This document shows positions 56,825 to 64,000 of a DNA stretch of 64,000 bases, in pieces. Location of the stretch: assembly GCA_009926615.1 (NCBI GenBank), contig RFOM01000003.1, positions 41,191 to 105,190 of the forward strand. Direction: 5' to 3'. Every line of letters begins with the position of its first letter. Position 1 is the stretch's first letter. The DNA is from Pseudomonadota bacterium. GTDB lineage: Bacteria; Bdellovibrionota_B; Oligoflexia; Silvanigrellales; Silvanigrellaceae. Below the pieces are notes generated by a model that saw nothing but the letters and a program-made list of their open reading frames with translations, ran no database searches and was not told where the DNA came from. The translations under genes and the position numbers were made by a program.

Positions 56825-56842
56825 TGCGGAAACTGTTCCGCA
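56825..56842. repeat. Inverted repeat between convergent genes
   Basis: TGCGGAA, a four-base loop, TTCCGCA, then seven A residues on the plus strand. The A run is on the wrong side for a plus-strand terminator, and on the minus strand the T run precedes the stem, so it is uncertain whether it terminates either gene. Confidence 0.45.
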
Positions 56843-56848
56843 AAAAAA

Positions 56849-59821
56849 TTAAAATTCGATCGCCTCACCCGGCCGCCCGAAATCGGACTCTTCAATCGCC
56901 CGCACACCGTCATCACCGACCAGAAGCAGCGGCGCGCTTTGGACAACATCTCCGGCGGTACTTCGAACAATGCCGCCGACTATGCCGCCAAAACCCAATC
57001 CCTGATGTTCGACTTCGGATAAAATAATTTCGGTTTCCCCGCGATATTCGCCTTGGCCGATCCGCTGAAGCGGAATGACCTCAGTCGGAATCCCCAGTCT
57101 TTTGTCAGTCAGTGTTGCCACAAGGACTTCCAATCCCGAACCGCCAAAATCACCTTCGGACAGAGCTGACAACGCCGGCTGGCCACGACCGCCTCTGCCG
57201 GCCACATCCGGATAAACGGAAAAATGAAAATGCAGAATATTATGACCGCTGCGCTGACTGAGATAACCGGTCAGACGGCCCCTCCTGCGGGCCAGTTGCG
57301 GAATCTGCATCGGTCCCAGAGCGAGAGGCACATCGCCCAATTTCCATTTGAGTTGACCGATGACAACAGGCTTCTCTCCGGCCGTCGCAAGCATCGACAG
57401 GTAACTCCGCACGGCCTGAGGAATACGCACAGATGCAACCCACGACTTGTCTCCGAGCCGGCTGAAATCAGCGGGAATCCAGACAACCGGTCCGTCATGA
57501 AAGTCGTCAAGGCGCAGGCCCAGCAGTGCTGTTGCCGAGACCGTTCGGGCGGGAAGCTTAACTTCTGCGGGATCAATCGACATCAAAACTTGCGCAGGAC
57601 CCTGCCACGCCATCAGCGACTTCGCCGAAAGCGACAGCCTCGGCGCCGACAACGGCCAGACTTTACCTTTGTCTTTGGTGCCGCTCCACATACCAAAAAA
57701 ATCCGCGAAATCGCGCACGAACCGGCCGCTCCGGCTTTTTTTCTGATTTTCGGCTGCCTGCGCACCGGAAAGAGTTGCGCGCGTGCCGGCTGCCTGCGCA
57801 GCCGACGAGTCCAACCCCTTCTCTTCCGCTCCGGTCTCAAAGAAGCTCTTGGCCAACGTCTTCCAGTCGCCTTTTCCTTGCGTCGCGAGTTGATCAACCG
57901 CCGCCTTCAATGCCTGAGCCTCATCATAAGACACCTTCCGGTAAGCGTCCCGCAGCTGCTTCTCTGTCAAAGCACCCGCAATCTGCCGGCCGCCGAAGAC
58001 GCTTAAACCCATTTTCACACCGACGCGGGCGAGTGCGTCTTCATCAAGAACAGTTGACGACTTGGTGTTGTCACCCAAGGGATACGCAAAGCTCAAAGGG
58101 CGGAGTCCCTCAAGAACCTGCTCTTCCGCCTTTGCGAGGGCCCACATATTCAGCATCAATTTATGCGCACTCTGCTTATGTGATTTCAACTTCGACGGGT
58201 TATGCAGGTGAGACACAAGATGCTCTTCCCTGTCGAGCTCACTGCTGCCCGACATCCAAAGGTGATCATCTTTGGGCTGAACAAGCTTGACTGCTACATG
58301 CGGCTCAATTCCGATCCCCTGAAGACTTTGTCCGGCCGGAGTGAAATAATGCGCAACCGTTAATTTAAGCGCGGTGCCGGTGGCCAGCTCAAATAAACTT
58401 TGGACGCTGCCTTTGCCGAAAGTACGCTCGCCGACCACCAAAGCGCGGCCGTGATCTTTCAGCGCACCTGCAACAATTTCGCTTGCGCTGGCCGAAGAAG
58501 AATTCACGAGAACAACCAACGGCAAATCTATTTTCGCGCTGCGCGTTGCCTGTTCTACCTGTTCCTCGAACCGCGAGCGGGTTGAGACAATTTTTCCCTG
58601 CCGGATAAAAAGATCGGACACCTGAATTGCCTGATCGAGCAATCCCCCCGGATTGCCGCGCAAATCCAGCAGCATCAATTTTAACCTGCCGCGCGCAGCG
58701 CGCTGGCCATGATCGTAAAGAGTCTGCACATCGTCCGCCGTATGATTTGAAAATCCGGTGACACGAATGTGCAGAATCTCGGGATGTCCTTCAACAACCC
58801 TCATCTCGGCACTGCGTGTCGGAATTTCCTCGCGCGCAAGATAGGACCGGTAAACACGTTTGCTTGACGGACGAAAAAACCAGACCGGCGATGCCCTTTC
58901 GACGGCAATTTCGCGAATATCCCGCAGCACATTTTCCAAACTCCGAAACGCGGAAAGCTTCTTTCCGACCTTGAGCATTATGTCACCCGGCCTTATGCCG
59001 GCCATGTGTGCGGGGCTGTTTGGAACAACTTCCCGAATGACCGGAAGTTCCTGCGATTCATCAATCACAAGGCCTACGCCGCCGAATTGCCCGCGAGTCC
59101 CGCTGCGCAATTCTCTGTACTCGTCACGGGTCATATATGAACTGTGCGGATCCAGCTCATCGAGCAGTCCGTTCAAATAAACGTGTATCGCCTTTGAAGA
59201 CGAAACTCCCTTTAATTTTGCGTATTCAGGAATGATATATCTGCCAATCAGATCAAGACTCTTCAAACCGGGATCGGAACTCATCAGCACGCCGAAAACC
59301 CGCAGACCGACACGAAGAACAACTTGCACTCCCGCAGGAACGTTTGCGGATTCATCCTCAGAATGATGACAAAGAGTTGCACTCTCCTGAGCAGACGAAG
59401 GACACAGTCTGACCGTTCGGTGACCTGACAAAAGCAGTCTTCCGGCAGCAGCACCTTCGTCCGTCAGACCGATCTGAATATCATTTCCGAACTCGCGCCT
59501 CAGGCTTTTTATAGCGCTCTTGAGCATATTCAGAGGAACCAGTCTCTCTCTCTGAACGTAATGCTGCTCCATAATTCTGAGCGCATATTTGACGACATCG
59601 GAGTCGGCCTCCTGAGGCTGTGACGGATAGATCTCTTCGAGGGGAACGACAATTTCACCCGATGCCGGATCGCGGTTGACGCCCAATCCGGAAAACGTCG
59701 GAAAGCTGATTCGGTTGATCGACGACGGATAAAGCAAAAAGAAAAGGGCCGATAAAAAAGTCAGCCGCCTTAACGAGCGCAGAATAAACAAATTTGAAAA
59801 GAGTATGCGCCGCAGCCCCAC
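56849..59821 (-). CDS. Large S41 (C-terminal processing) protease with PDZ domain
   Basis: A 990-residue exported protease. A basic N-terminus and a hydrophobic segment (LTFLSALFFLLYP, about 20-32) act as signal or anchor. Next comes a helical region, a PDZ domain (about 232-300, GGVGLVIDESQELPVI), and the S41 catalytic domain with the Ser in VNSSSASASEI and the Lys in GERTFGKGSVQ (about 440-480). The remaining 500 residues are a large beta-rich C-terminal region absent from ordinary CtpA proteins. I recall a similar family named after Myxococcus MXAN_5808; this is from memory. GTG 59821 has GGGAGG five bases upstream, better than the open frame to 59878. Confidence 0.88.
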   Translation of the reverse strand: MGLRRILFSNLFILRSLRRLTFLSALFFLLYPSSINRISFPTFSGLGVNRDPASGEIVVPLEEIYPSQPQEADSDVVKYALRIMEQHYVQRERLVPLNMLKSAIKSLRREFGNDIQIGLTDEGAAAGRLLLSGHRTVRLCPSSAQESATLCHHSEDESANVPAGVQVVLRVGLRVFGVLMSSDPGLKSLDLIGRYIIPEYAKLKGVSSSKAIHVYLNGLLDELDPHSSYMTRDEYRELRSGTRGQFGGVGLVIDESQELPVIREVVPNSPAHMAGIRPGDIMLKVGKKLSAFRSLENVLRDIREIAVERASPVWFFRPSSKRVYRSYLAREEIPTRSAEMRVVEGHPEILHIRVTGFSNHTADDVQTLYDHGQRAARGRLKLMLLDLRGNPGGLLDQAIQVSDLFIRQGKIVSTRSRFEEQVEQATRSAKIDLPLVVLVNSSSASASEIVAGALKDHGRALVVGERTFGKGSVQSLFELATGTALKLTVAHYFTPAGQSLQGIGIEPHVAVKLVQPKDDHLWMSGSSELDREEHLVSHLHNPSKLKSHKQSAHKLMLNMWALAKAEEQVLEGLRPLSFAYPLGDNTKSSTVLDEDALARVGVKMGLSVFGGRQIAGALTEKQLRDAYRKVSYDEAQALKAAVDQLATQGKGDWKTLAKSFFETGAEEKGLDSSAAQAAGTRATLSGAQAAENQKKSRSGRFVRDFADFFGMWSGTKDKGKVWPLSAPRLSLSAKSLMAWQGPAQVLMSIDPAEVKLPARTVSATALLGLRLDDFHDGPVVWIPADFSRLGDKSWVASVRIPQAVRSYLSMLATAGEKPVVIGQLKWKLGDVPLALGPMQIPQLARRRGRLTGYLSQRSGHNILHFHFSVYPDVAGRGGRGQPALSALSEGDFGGSGLEVLVATLTDKRLGIPTEVIPLQRIGQGEYRGETEIILSEVEHQGLGFGGIVGGIVRSTAGDVVQSAPLLLVGDDGVRAIEESDFGRPGEAIEF

Positions 59822-59923
59822 ATCAGCCTCCCGTAAGAAAAGGCTAGCAGAATTGGGGTTGCAGGGTGCGACAATCACTCGGGAAGAATAGGCAAGTCTT
59901 TCCGCCGAAAAAGGATTAGCCGG

Positions 59924-61771
59924 TCACTCCACCGTGACGCTTTTTGCAAGGTTGCGCGGCTGATCGACATCTGTCCCTTTGCGGACGGCAATCCAGTAAG
60001 CAAGCAAATGCAGAGGCACGGTTGTCATAAAAGGCTGAATTGTCTCGGAGCATTCCGGAATACCGATGAAATCATCCGCAAGGTCGAGCAAATGCGCGTC
60101 ATTCTCCTGACCCACGGCCAAAATCCGTCCGCCGCGGGCTTTGATCTCTTCGATATTAGACACTGTTTTTTCGTAGTAGGAATCGCGGGGCGCGAGACAC
60201 ACGACAGTCATATTTTCATCGATTAGGGCAATCGGACCATGCTTCAATTCGCCGGCAGCGTAGGCCTCGGCATGAATATAGGACAATTCCTTAAGTTTCA
60301 GTGATCCTTCAAGAGCAACAGGCCACTGCGGTCCTCTGCCGATAAACAAAAGACTCGTGTTCTGCTGGTAGCGGTTAGCCAATTTTTCGATGGACTCGGA
60401 TAACCCGAGCGCCTTCTCAACCAAGCTGGGGATCTTGACCAATTCGTCCATAAGCATGCTCAGGCCCGCCTGACCAAGAGTTTGCCTTTCCTGAGCAAGC
60501 GCAAGCCCGAGAAGGTAAAGGGCTGTCACTTGCGCAGCAAACGCCTTGGTGCTGGCTACACCGATTTCAGGACCAGCTTTGGTGAGTGATTCAGCGTGAC
60601 AGTTATGCGCAATCGTGCTGCCGGGGACGTTCACAACCGCCAAGGTTTGGGCGCCGTTGGCCCGTGCAGATTTTACAGCCTGAAGTGTGTCGGCGGTTTC
60701 TCCGCTCTGTGACACGGCAATAACAAGTGTCTGCGCATTCACAGTTGATGTCCGGTACCGGTATTCACTTGCCAAATCAACTTCAACCGGAATTTTCGCA
60801 TGATTTTCAATGAAATATTTACTCAGCAAAGCTGCATAATAACTGGTTCCGCAAGCGACAATCTGAACACGCTGCAAATTGCCCAGCGGCAGTTTTGCAA
60901 CTCCCAAATCAGCGAGATTGATGCGGCCCGAATCACGTTCAATCCGGCCGTTGAGTGTCTGGGCGATGGCAATAGGATGCTCATGAATTTCTTTGAGCAT
61001 GAAGTGACGATATCCGCCCTTCTCCATCATCGATACCGACCATTCTACTTTGCTGAACGGACGGGATACCGGTTTGCCCTCAAAACTCTCGACGCTGATT
61101 CCGTCAGGTTTGAGCATGACGATCTCGTGATCTTCAACCACCAAAAACTGACGCGTATGTTCAACGAGCGCTGTAATTCCCGAAGCCATATAAGACTCAC
61201 CGTCGGCCTGTCCGATCACGAGCGGACTGCCAAGCTTTGCCGCGAAAAGAGTCTCGGGAGTATCGGTACAAATTATACCGAATGCAAAAGCCCCCTTCAG
61301 TTGTCTGACCGCTGAACGCAATGCAGAGCGCAGGCGCTCTTCCGGACTTCCGGATTTCTGCCTGAGATACTCATCGTGAAGCAAATGGGCTGCGACTTCG
61401 GTGTCTGTCTCGGAAAGAAATTTATATCCGCGCGCCGTCAGATCTTCTTTGAGCTGCCGGTAATTTTCGATGATGCCGTTGTGGAGCAGCACAATCGGAC
61501 CCGATCTGTGCGGATGAGCATTGTTTTCGGTGGGCTTACCGTGTGTCGCCCAGCGCGTGTGACCAATTCCGACTTTTGCGCTCGCGGGCAACTTGTCGAG
61601 CTTCTTTTCAAGCTGCGACAATTTTCCTTCAGCACGCTCGATGGCCACTCCGTCAGGGGTCAGCATCGCAATTCCTGCAGAGTCATATCCGCGGTACTCA
61701 AGCCGGCGAAGCGCATTCAGAAAAAAAGAGGGACCGGCACCGCCGCCAACATAACCAATGACTCCGCACAT
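59924..61771 (-). CDS. glmS: Glucosamine-fructose-6-phosphate aminotransferase
   Basis: Makes glucosamine-6-phosphate from fructose-6-phosphate and glutamine, the first step toward UDP-GlcNAc. The N-terminal Cys2 nucleophile in MCGVIGYVGG starts the glutaminase domain, followed by two SIS domains with CGTSYYAALLSKYFIE and VSQSGETADTL. The C-terminus ends with DQPRNLAKSVTVE, the typical family ending. 615 residues is normal. The start at 61771 lies 11 bases after the stop of the glmU-like gene, so the two form an operon. No glmS ribozyme or riboswitch was seen. Confidence 0.97.
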   Translation of the reverse strand: MCGVIGYVGGGAGPSFFLNALRRLEYRGYDSAGIAMLTPDGVAIERAEGKLSQLEKKLDKLPASAKVGIGHTRWATHGKPTENNAHPHRSGPIVLLHNGIIENYRQLKEDLTARGYKFLSETDTEVAAHLLHDEYLRQKSGSPEERLRSALRSAVRQLKGAFAFGIICTDTPETLFAAKLGSPLVIGQADGESYMASGITALVEHTRQFLVVEDHEIVMLKPDGISVESFEGKPVSRPFSKVEWSVSMMEKGGYRHFMLKEIHEHPIAIAQTLNGRIERDSGRINLADLGVAKLPLGNLQRVQIVACGTSYYAALLSKYFIENHAKIPVEVDLASEYRYRTSTVNAQTLVIAVSQSGETADTLQAVKSARANGAQTLAVVNVPGSTIAHNCHAESLTKAGPEIGVASTKAFAAQVTALYLLGLALAQERQTLGQAGLSMLMDELVKIPSLVEKALGLSESIEKLANRYQQNTSLLFIGRGPQWPVALEGSLKLKELSYIHAEAYAAGELKHGPIALIDENMTVVCLAPRDSYYEKTVSNIEEIKARGGRILAVGQENDAHLLDLADDFIGIPECSETIQPFMTTVPLHLLAYWIAVRKGTDVDQPRNLAKSVTVE

Positions 61772-61782
61772 ATTTTGTCCCC

Positions 61783-62763
61783 TTATAAACGAACGTCAGA
61801 CTGTTTTGTCCACCGCGAAAACGACGCAACTCTCGATTCATCCGAAATTCGCAGATCACCCGCAAGATACACGAACGGTTCAACGACAACGTTCTGCCCA
61901 AAAACAACTGAGTCCTCAATATAAACATGATCCGGATTCAAAATTTGAACGCCGTTCGCCATCAATTGCTGCACAATCTTGCGCTGCTGCCGAAGCGCCA
62001 CATCAGCAAGCTGTGCCTGTGAATTAATTCCGAGAACAGTTTCTTCGGGAACTCCTTCAAACGCTGTCACACGCCGGCCGGCATCCGTGAGCAGAACGGG
62101 CAAATCGGTCAGATAATATTCCCGCGCCGCATTTTCCGGTTTGATTCGAGGCAGAAAATCAATCAGTGTTCTAAAATCTGCAACAAAAAAACCGCTGTTG
62201 CAGGAGCGGATATTTCTTTGCTCGGGACTGCAGTCCTTTTCTTCCTGAATCCGGTACACCTGTCCGTCCATGGTTTTCAGAACACGGCCGTAACCCGTCG
62301 GGTCCATAGCATCGAAAGCCAATACTGTCAGCGCACTTTTGTCTGTCTGAAGACGTTCAAGCAAACCGTTGAGGATCACCGGCTCAACTCCGGGGACATC
62401 GCCCAAGCCGATCAGCGCAGTGCCGCCGCTGACTCCCATAGATTCGAGCGCCTTGACTCCGCACAAAGCAGCATGGCCCGTGCCCATAGCGACGTCCTGA
62501 AAGACATGCCGCACACGGCACCTGCTGGCTACTTTTTGAGCAAATCGTTCTACAATCGCATGAACCTCGGTTTGCGCGGGAGAAACAATGACACTCAAAT
62601 CCGCAACTCCTGCCTGAACAAAATGGCTCATAGTCCATTCAATCAGCGGACGCCCGAGAAGCGTGTGGGCGACCTTCGGACGGGTCGTCTTCATGCGTTT
62701 CCCCTGTCCCGCGGCCAAAATAATTCCAACCACATCTTGCTTTTTTGCTTGCTTCTCTGACAC
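61783..62763 (-). CDS. GlmU-like uridylyltransferase without acetyltransferase domain
   Basis: 326 residues that match only the N-terminal half of GlmU (about 456). The nucleotidyltransferase motif LAAGQGKRMKTTRPKVAH (about 17-34), the ALIGLGDVPGVEP metal/UTP segment, and GYGRVLK followed by RIQEEKDCSPEQ are intact, so GlcNAc-1-phosphate to UDP-GlcNAc activity is likely. After the VLGINSQAQLADV linker only about 50 residues resembling one or two turns of the left-handed beta-helix remain, so the acetyl-CoA binding and catalytic parts are missing. Its stop lies 11 bases before glmS. Acetylation of GlcN-1-phosphate must be done by another enzyme, not seen here. Confidence 0.9.
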   Translation of the reverse strand: MSEKQAKKQDVVGIILAAGQGKRMKTTRPKVAHTLLGRPLIEWTMSHFVQAGVADLSVIVSPAQTEVHAIVERFAQKVASRCRVRHVFQDVAMGTGHAALCGVKALESMGVSGGTALIGLGDVPGVEPVILNGLLERLQTDKSALTVLAFDAMDPTGYGRVLKTMDGQVYRIQEEKDCSPEQRNIRSCNSGFFVADFRTLIDFLPRIKPENAAREYYLTDLPVLLTDAGRRVTAFEGVPEETVLGINSQAQLADVALRQQRKIVQQLMANGVQILNPDHVYIEDSVVFGQNVVVEPFVYLAGDLRISDESRVASFSRWTKQSDVRL

Positions 62764-62830
62764 TCATAACCTCAGTATGATAAAAGCCGTTAAAAAAAAC
62801 CAAAGGCGAAACAGAACGAAAGGCCACAGC

Positions 62831-63907
62831 ATGACGGGCATGTCCACCTACCCGACGAACGACGTTATCTCCTGTACCGTTCAGGCTCCTACGCGGATAG
62901 ATCTCGCAGGCGGGACACTTGATATATGGCCATTAGCGGCAATTCTACAGGAAAAATTTGAACTGTGGAACGCGCCAGTCGAAACGGTCAACATGGCTGT
63001 CGAATTACGTGCCGAAGCCAAAGTCACTCTCAAACATGCCAAAGAATTCAGCTGGTCTTTTAATGATAAATCGCTGGGCCGCAGCGCCGAAGGTTCATCT
63101 CTGCATCAAAACGACGCAGGTGATTTCGTCCTGCACCGCGCTGTCACACGCCTTTATAAAAACCAACTGACCGAGCGCGGACTGGCAAACGTTTCCATTG
63201 AAACCAATGCACAGGCACCGCGCGGCTCAGGTCTCGGCGGTTCCAGTTCGCTTGTTATCGCATTGCTCACAGCCTTTGAAAAACTCCTCGGCAGAACCGT
63301 TGACGGCAACGAACTTTGCCGCACCGCGCAGACGCTGGAAGCCGGAATCCTTGGCAATCTGGCCGGCAATCAAGACCATTTTGCTGCCTACTTCGGCGGG
63401 CTGCAGGCCGTGCAGCACACGTCCTTCGGAACAACGACAACTCAAATCGACAGCGATCCGCAGACGCTCGCCCGTCATCTGATTTTGGCCCACAGCGGCC
63501 AGCAGCATTTCAGTGCTTTCAACAACTGGCTGGTTCTTGAAAAAGTTCTCACCAACGATGCGGCCGTTCTTGAACGATGCGCGGGAATTGCAAAAATCGT
63601 TCCCGACATGAAGCGTGAGCTGCAAAATAAAAATTGGAAAAAAGTTGCACGTCTGCTCAGCGCGGAATGGGATATCCGCAGGACACTCGCTGCGGGAATT
63701 GTCACTCCCGTGCTTGAAGCGCTTTACACGACTGCGATCAAAGCCGGTGCGTCCGGCGGCAAGGTCTGCGGTGCGGGCGGCGGCGGAGTTCTGGTCATGA
63801 TGGTGGACGATCCGCTTCAGAAACCTGCCGTGGAAGCTGCATTGCGGGCTGCCGGAGGAGAAGTTCTCAACTGCGCACCGGCCATGAAAGGAATCGTTTA
63901 CTCCTGA
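62831..63907 (+). CDS. GHMP-family sugar kinase
   Basis: A 358-residue ATP-dependent small-molecule kinase. The N-terminal APTRIDLAGGTLDIWPL is the motif 1 region of sugar GHMP kinases, the ATP-binding PRGSGLGGSSSLVIAL lies near residue 135, and the third motif GASGGKVCGAGGGGVLVM near 315. It resembles fucose/heptose-type kinases, but the substrate is not clear; D-glycero-D-manno-heptose-7-phosphate is one possibility. ATG 62831 with AAAGG seven bases upstream is preferred. It diverges from the glmU-like gene with about 67 bases between, and overlaps tadA tail to tail by 10 bases. Confidence 0.88.
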   Translation: MTGMSTYPTNDVISCTVQAPTRIDLAGGTLDIWPLAAILQEKFELWNAPVETVNMAVELRAEAKVTLKHAKEFSWSFNDKSLGRSAEGSSLHQNDAGDFVLHRAVTRLYKNQLTERGLANVSIETNAQAPRGSGLGGSSSLVIALLTAFEKLLGRTVDGNELCRTAQTLEAGILGNLAGNQDHFAAYFGGLQAVQHTSFGTTTTQIDSDPQTLARHLILAHSGQQHFSAFNNWLVLEKVLTNDAAVLERCAGIAKIVPDMKRELQNKNWKKVARLLSAEWDIRRTLAAGIVTPVLEALYTTAIKAGASGGKVCGAGGGGVLVMMVDDPLQKPAVEAALRAAGGEVLNCAPAMKGIVYS

Positions 63908-64000
63908 GATTTCCTTCGGCGGGCTCGAAAAAAATCCTGCAATTGTGTTCTGGCCTGATCCTGCAACGGTCCGCGGCTGACCTCGCAACGGTGGTTAAGT
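63898..64000 (-). CDS. tadA: tRNA adenosine deaminase TadA, C-terminal fragment
   Basis: The last 34 codons of a gene running off the right edge. The residues LNHRCEVSRGPLQDQ, followed by a helix and a basic DFFRARRRK end, match the C-terminus of TadA, which makes inosine at the wobble position of tRNA-Arg. The catalytic zinc motifs lie beyond the window. It overlaps the end of the GHMP kinase by 10 bases on the opposite strand. Confidence 0.85.
   Translation of the reverse strand, partial: LNHRCEVSRGPLQDQARTQLQDFFRARRRKSQE

Overview
The window looks like a chromosomal core region of a Gram-negative (diderm) bacterium of the former deltaproteobacterial assemblage (Desulfobacterota, Myxococcota or Bdellovibrionota type). 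This is inferred from gene content and order, not from a database search. Supporting signs are a meso-DAP type MurE, SurA, a parA-parB-bactofilin cluster near an F1 ATP synthase operon whose b subunit has the signal-like N-terminus I associate with that group, a DUF6178-like protein, a PrkA kinase and a very long S41 protease. G+C looks moderate by eye. I found no rRNA, tRNA, CRISPR array, insertion sequence or prophage. Nearly all of the window is coding, and no gap between genes exceeds 300 bases.

Layout. 1-7991 (minus strand): a partial zinc-ribbon protein, coaE, a ribbon-helix-helix-like protein with a disordered tail, era, rnc, mnmA and two unknown proteins, the larger DUF6178-like. 8182-12407 (plus): a metallo-beta-lactamase-fold hydrolase, a DnaQ-type exonuclease joined to a degenerate GIY-YIG-like region, and a SurA-like chaperone. 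12425-17711 (minus): a membrane-anchored secreted protein, a TPR protein and an aberrant UvrA paralogue. 17800-23409: an AmgK-like kinase and a MurU-like uridylyltransferase (cell-wall sugar salvage) flank three unknown or regulatory minus-strand genes, followed by a LysM lipoprotein.

23577-38426 (plus) is the division and cell-wall (dcw) cluster rsmH-ftsL-ftsI-murE-mraY-murD-ftsW-murC-ftsQ-ftsA, then an intrinsic terminator, then ftsZ with its own terminator. mraZ, murF, murG, murB and ddl are missing from it. 38517-41098 (minus) holds an unknown protein overlapping a glycosyltransferase. 41184-47121 (minus) is the ATP synthase operon atpF(b'-b fusion)-atpH-atpA-atpG-atpD-atpC, ending at a strong terminator. 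47306-50909 is the chromosome partition locus: a Fis-HTH-like gene diverging from parA-parB-bactofilin, with two parS sites between. uppP and a PIN-PhoH ATPase follow on the minus strand, then prkA and a secreted FG-GAP protein on the plus strand, a 990-residue S41/PDZ protease, glmS with a GlmU lacking its acetyltransferase domain, a GHMP kinase, and the C-terminal end of tadA.

The functional theme is envelope growth. GlmS and the GlmU-like enzyme make, and AmgK/MurU salvage, the sugar nucleotides used by MurC, MurD and MurE. MraY and UppP handle the lipid carrier, FtsI/FtsW/FtsQ/FtsL/FtsA/FtsZ build the septum, and ParAB and bactofilin organise chromosome and cell shape. The most unusual items are the UvrA paralogue in which one of the two composite ATPase sites is consistently degraded, the fused b'-b ATP synthase subunit, the GlmU without an acetyltransferase domain, and FtsZ with a linker of roughly 285 residues. 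I saw no convincing wholly new defence or mobile system.
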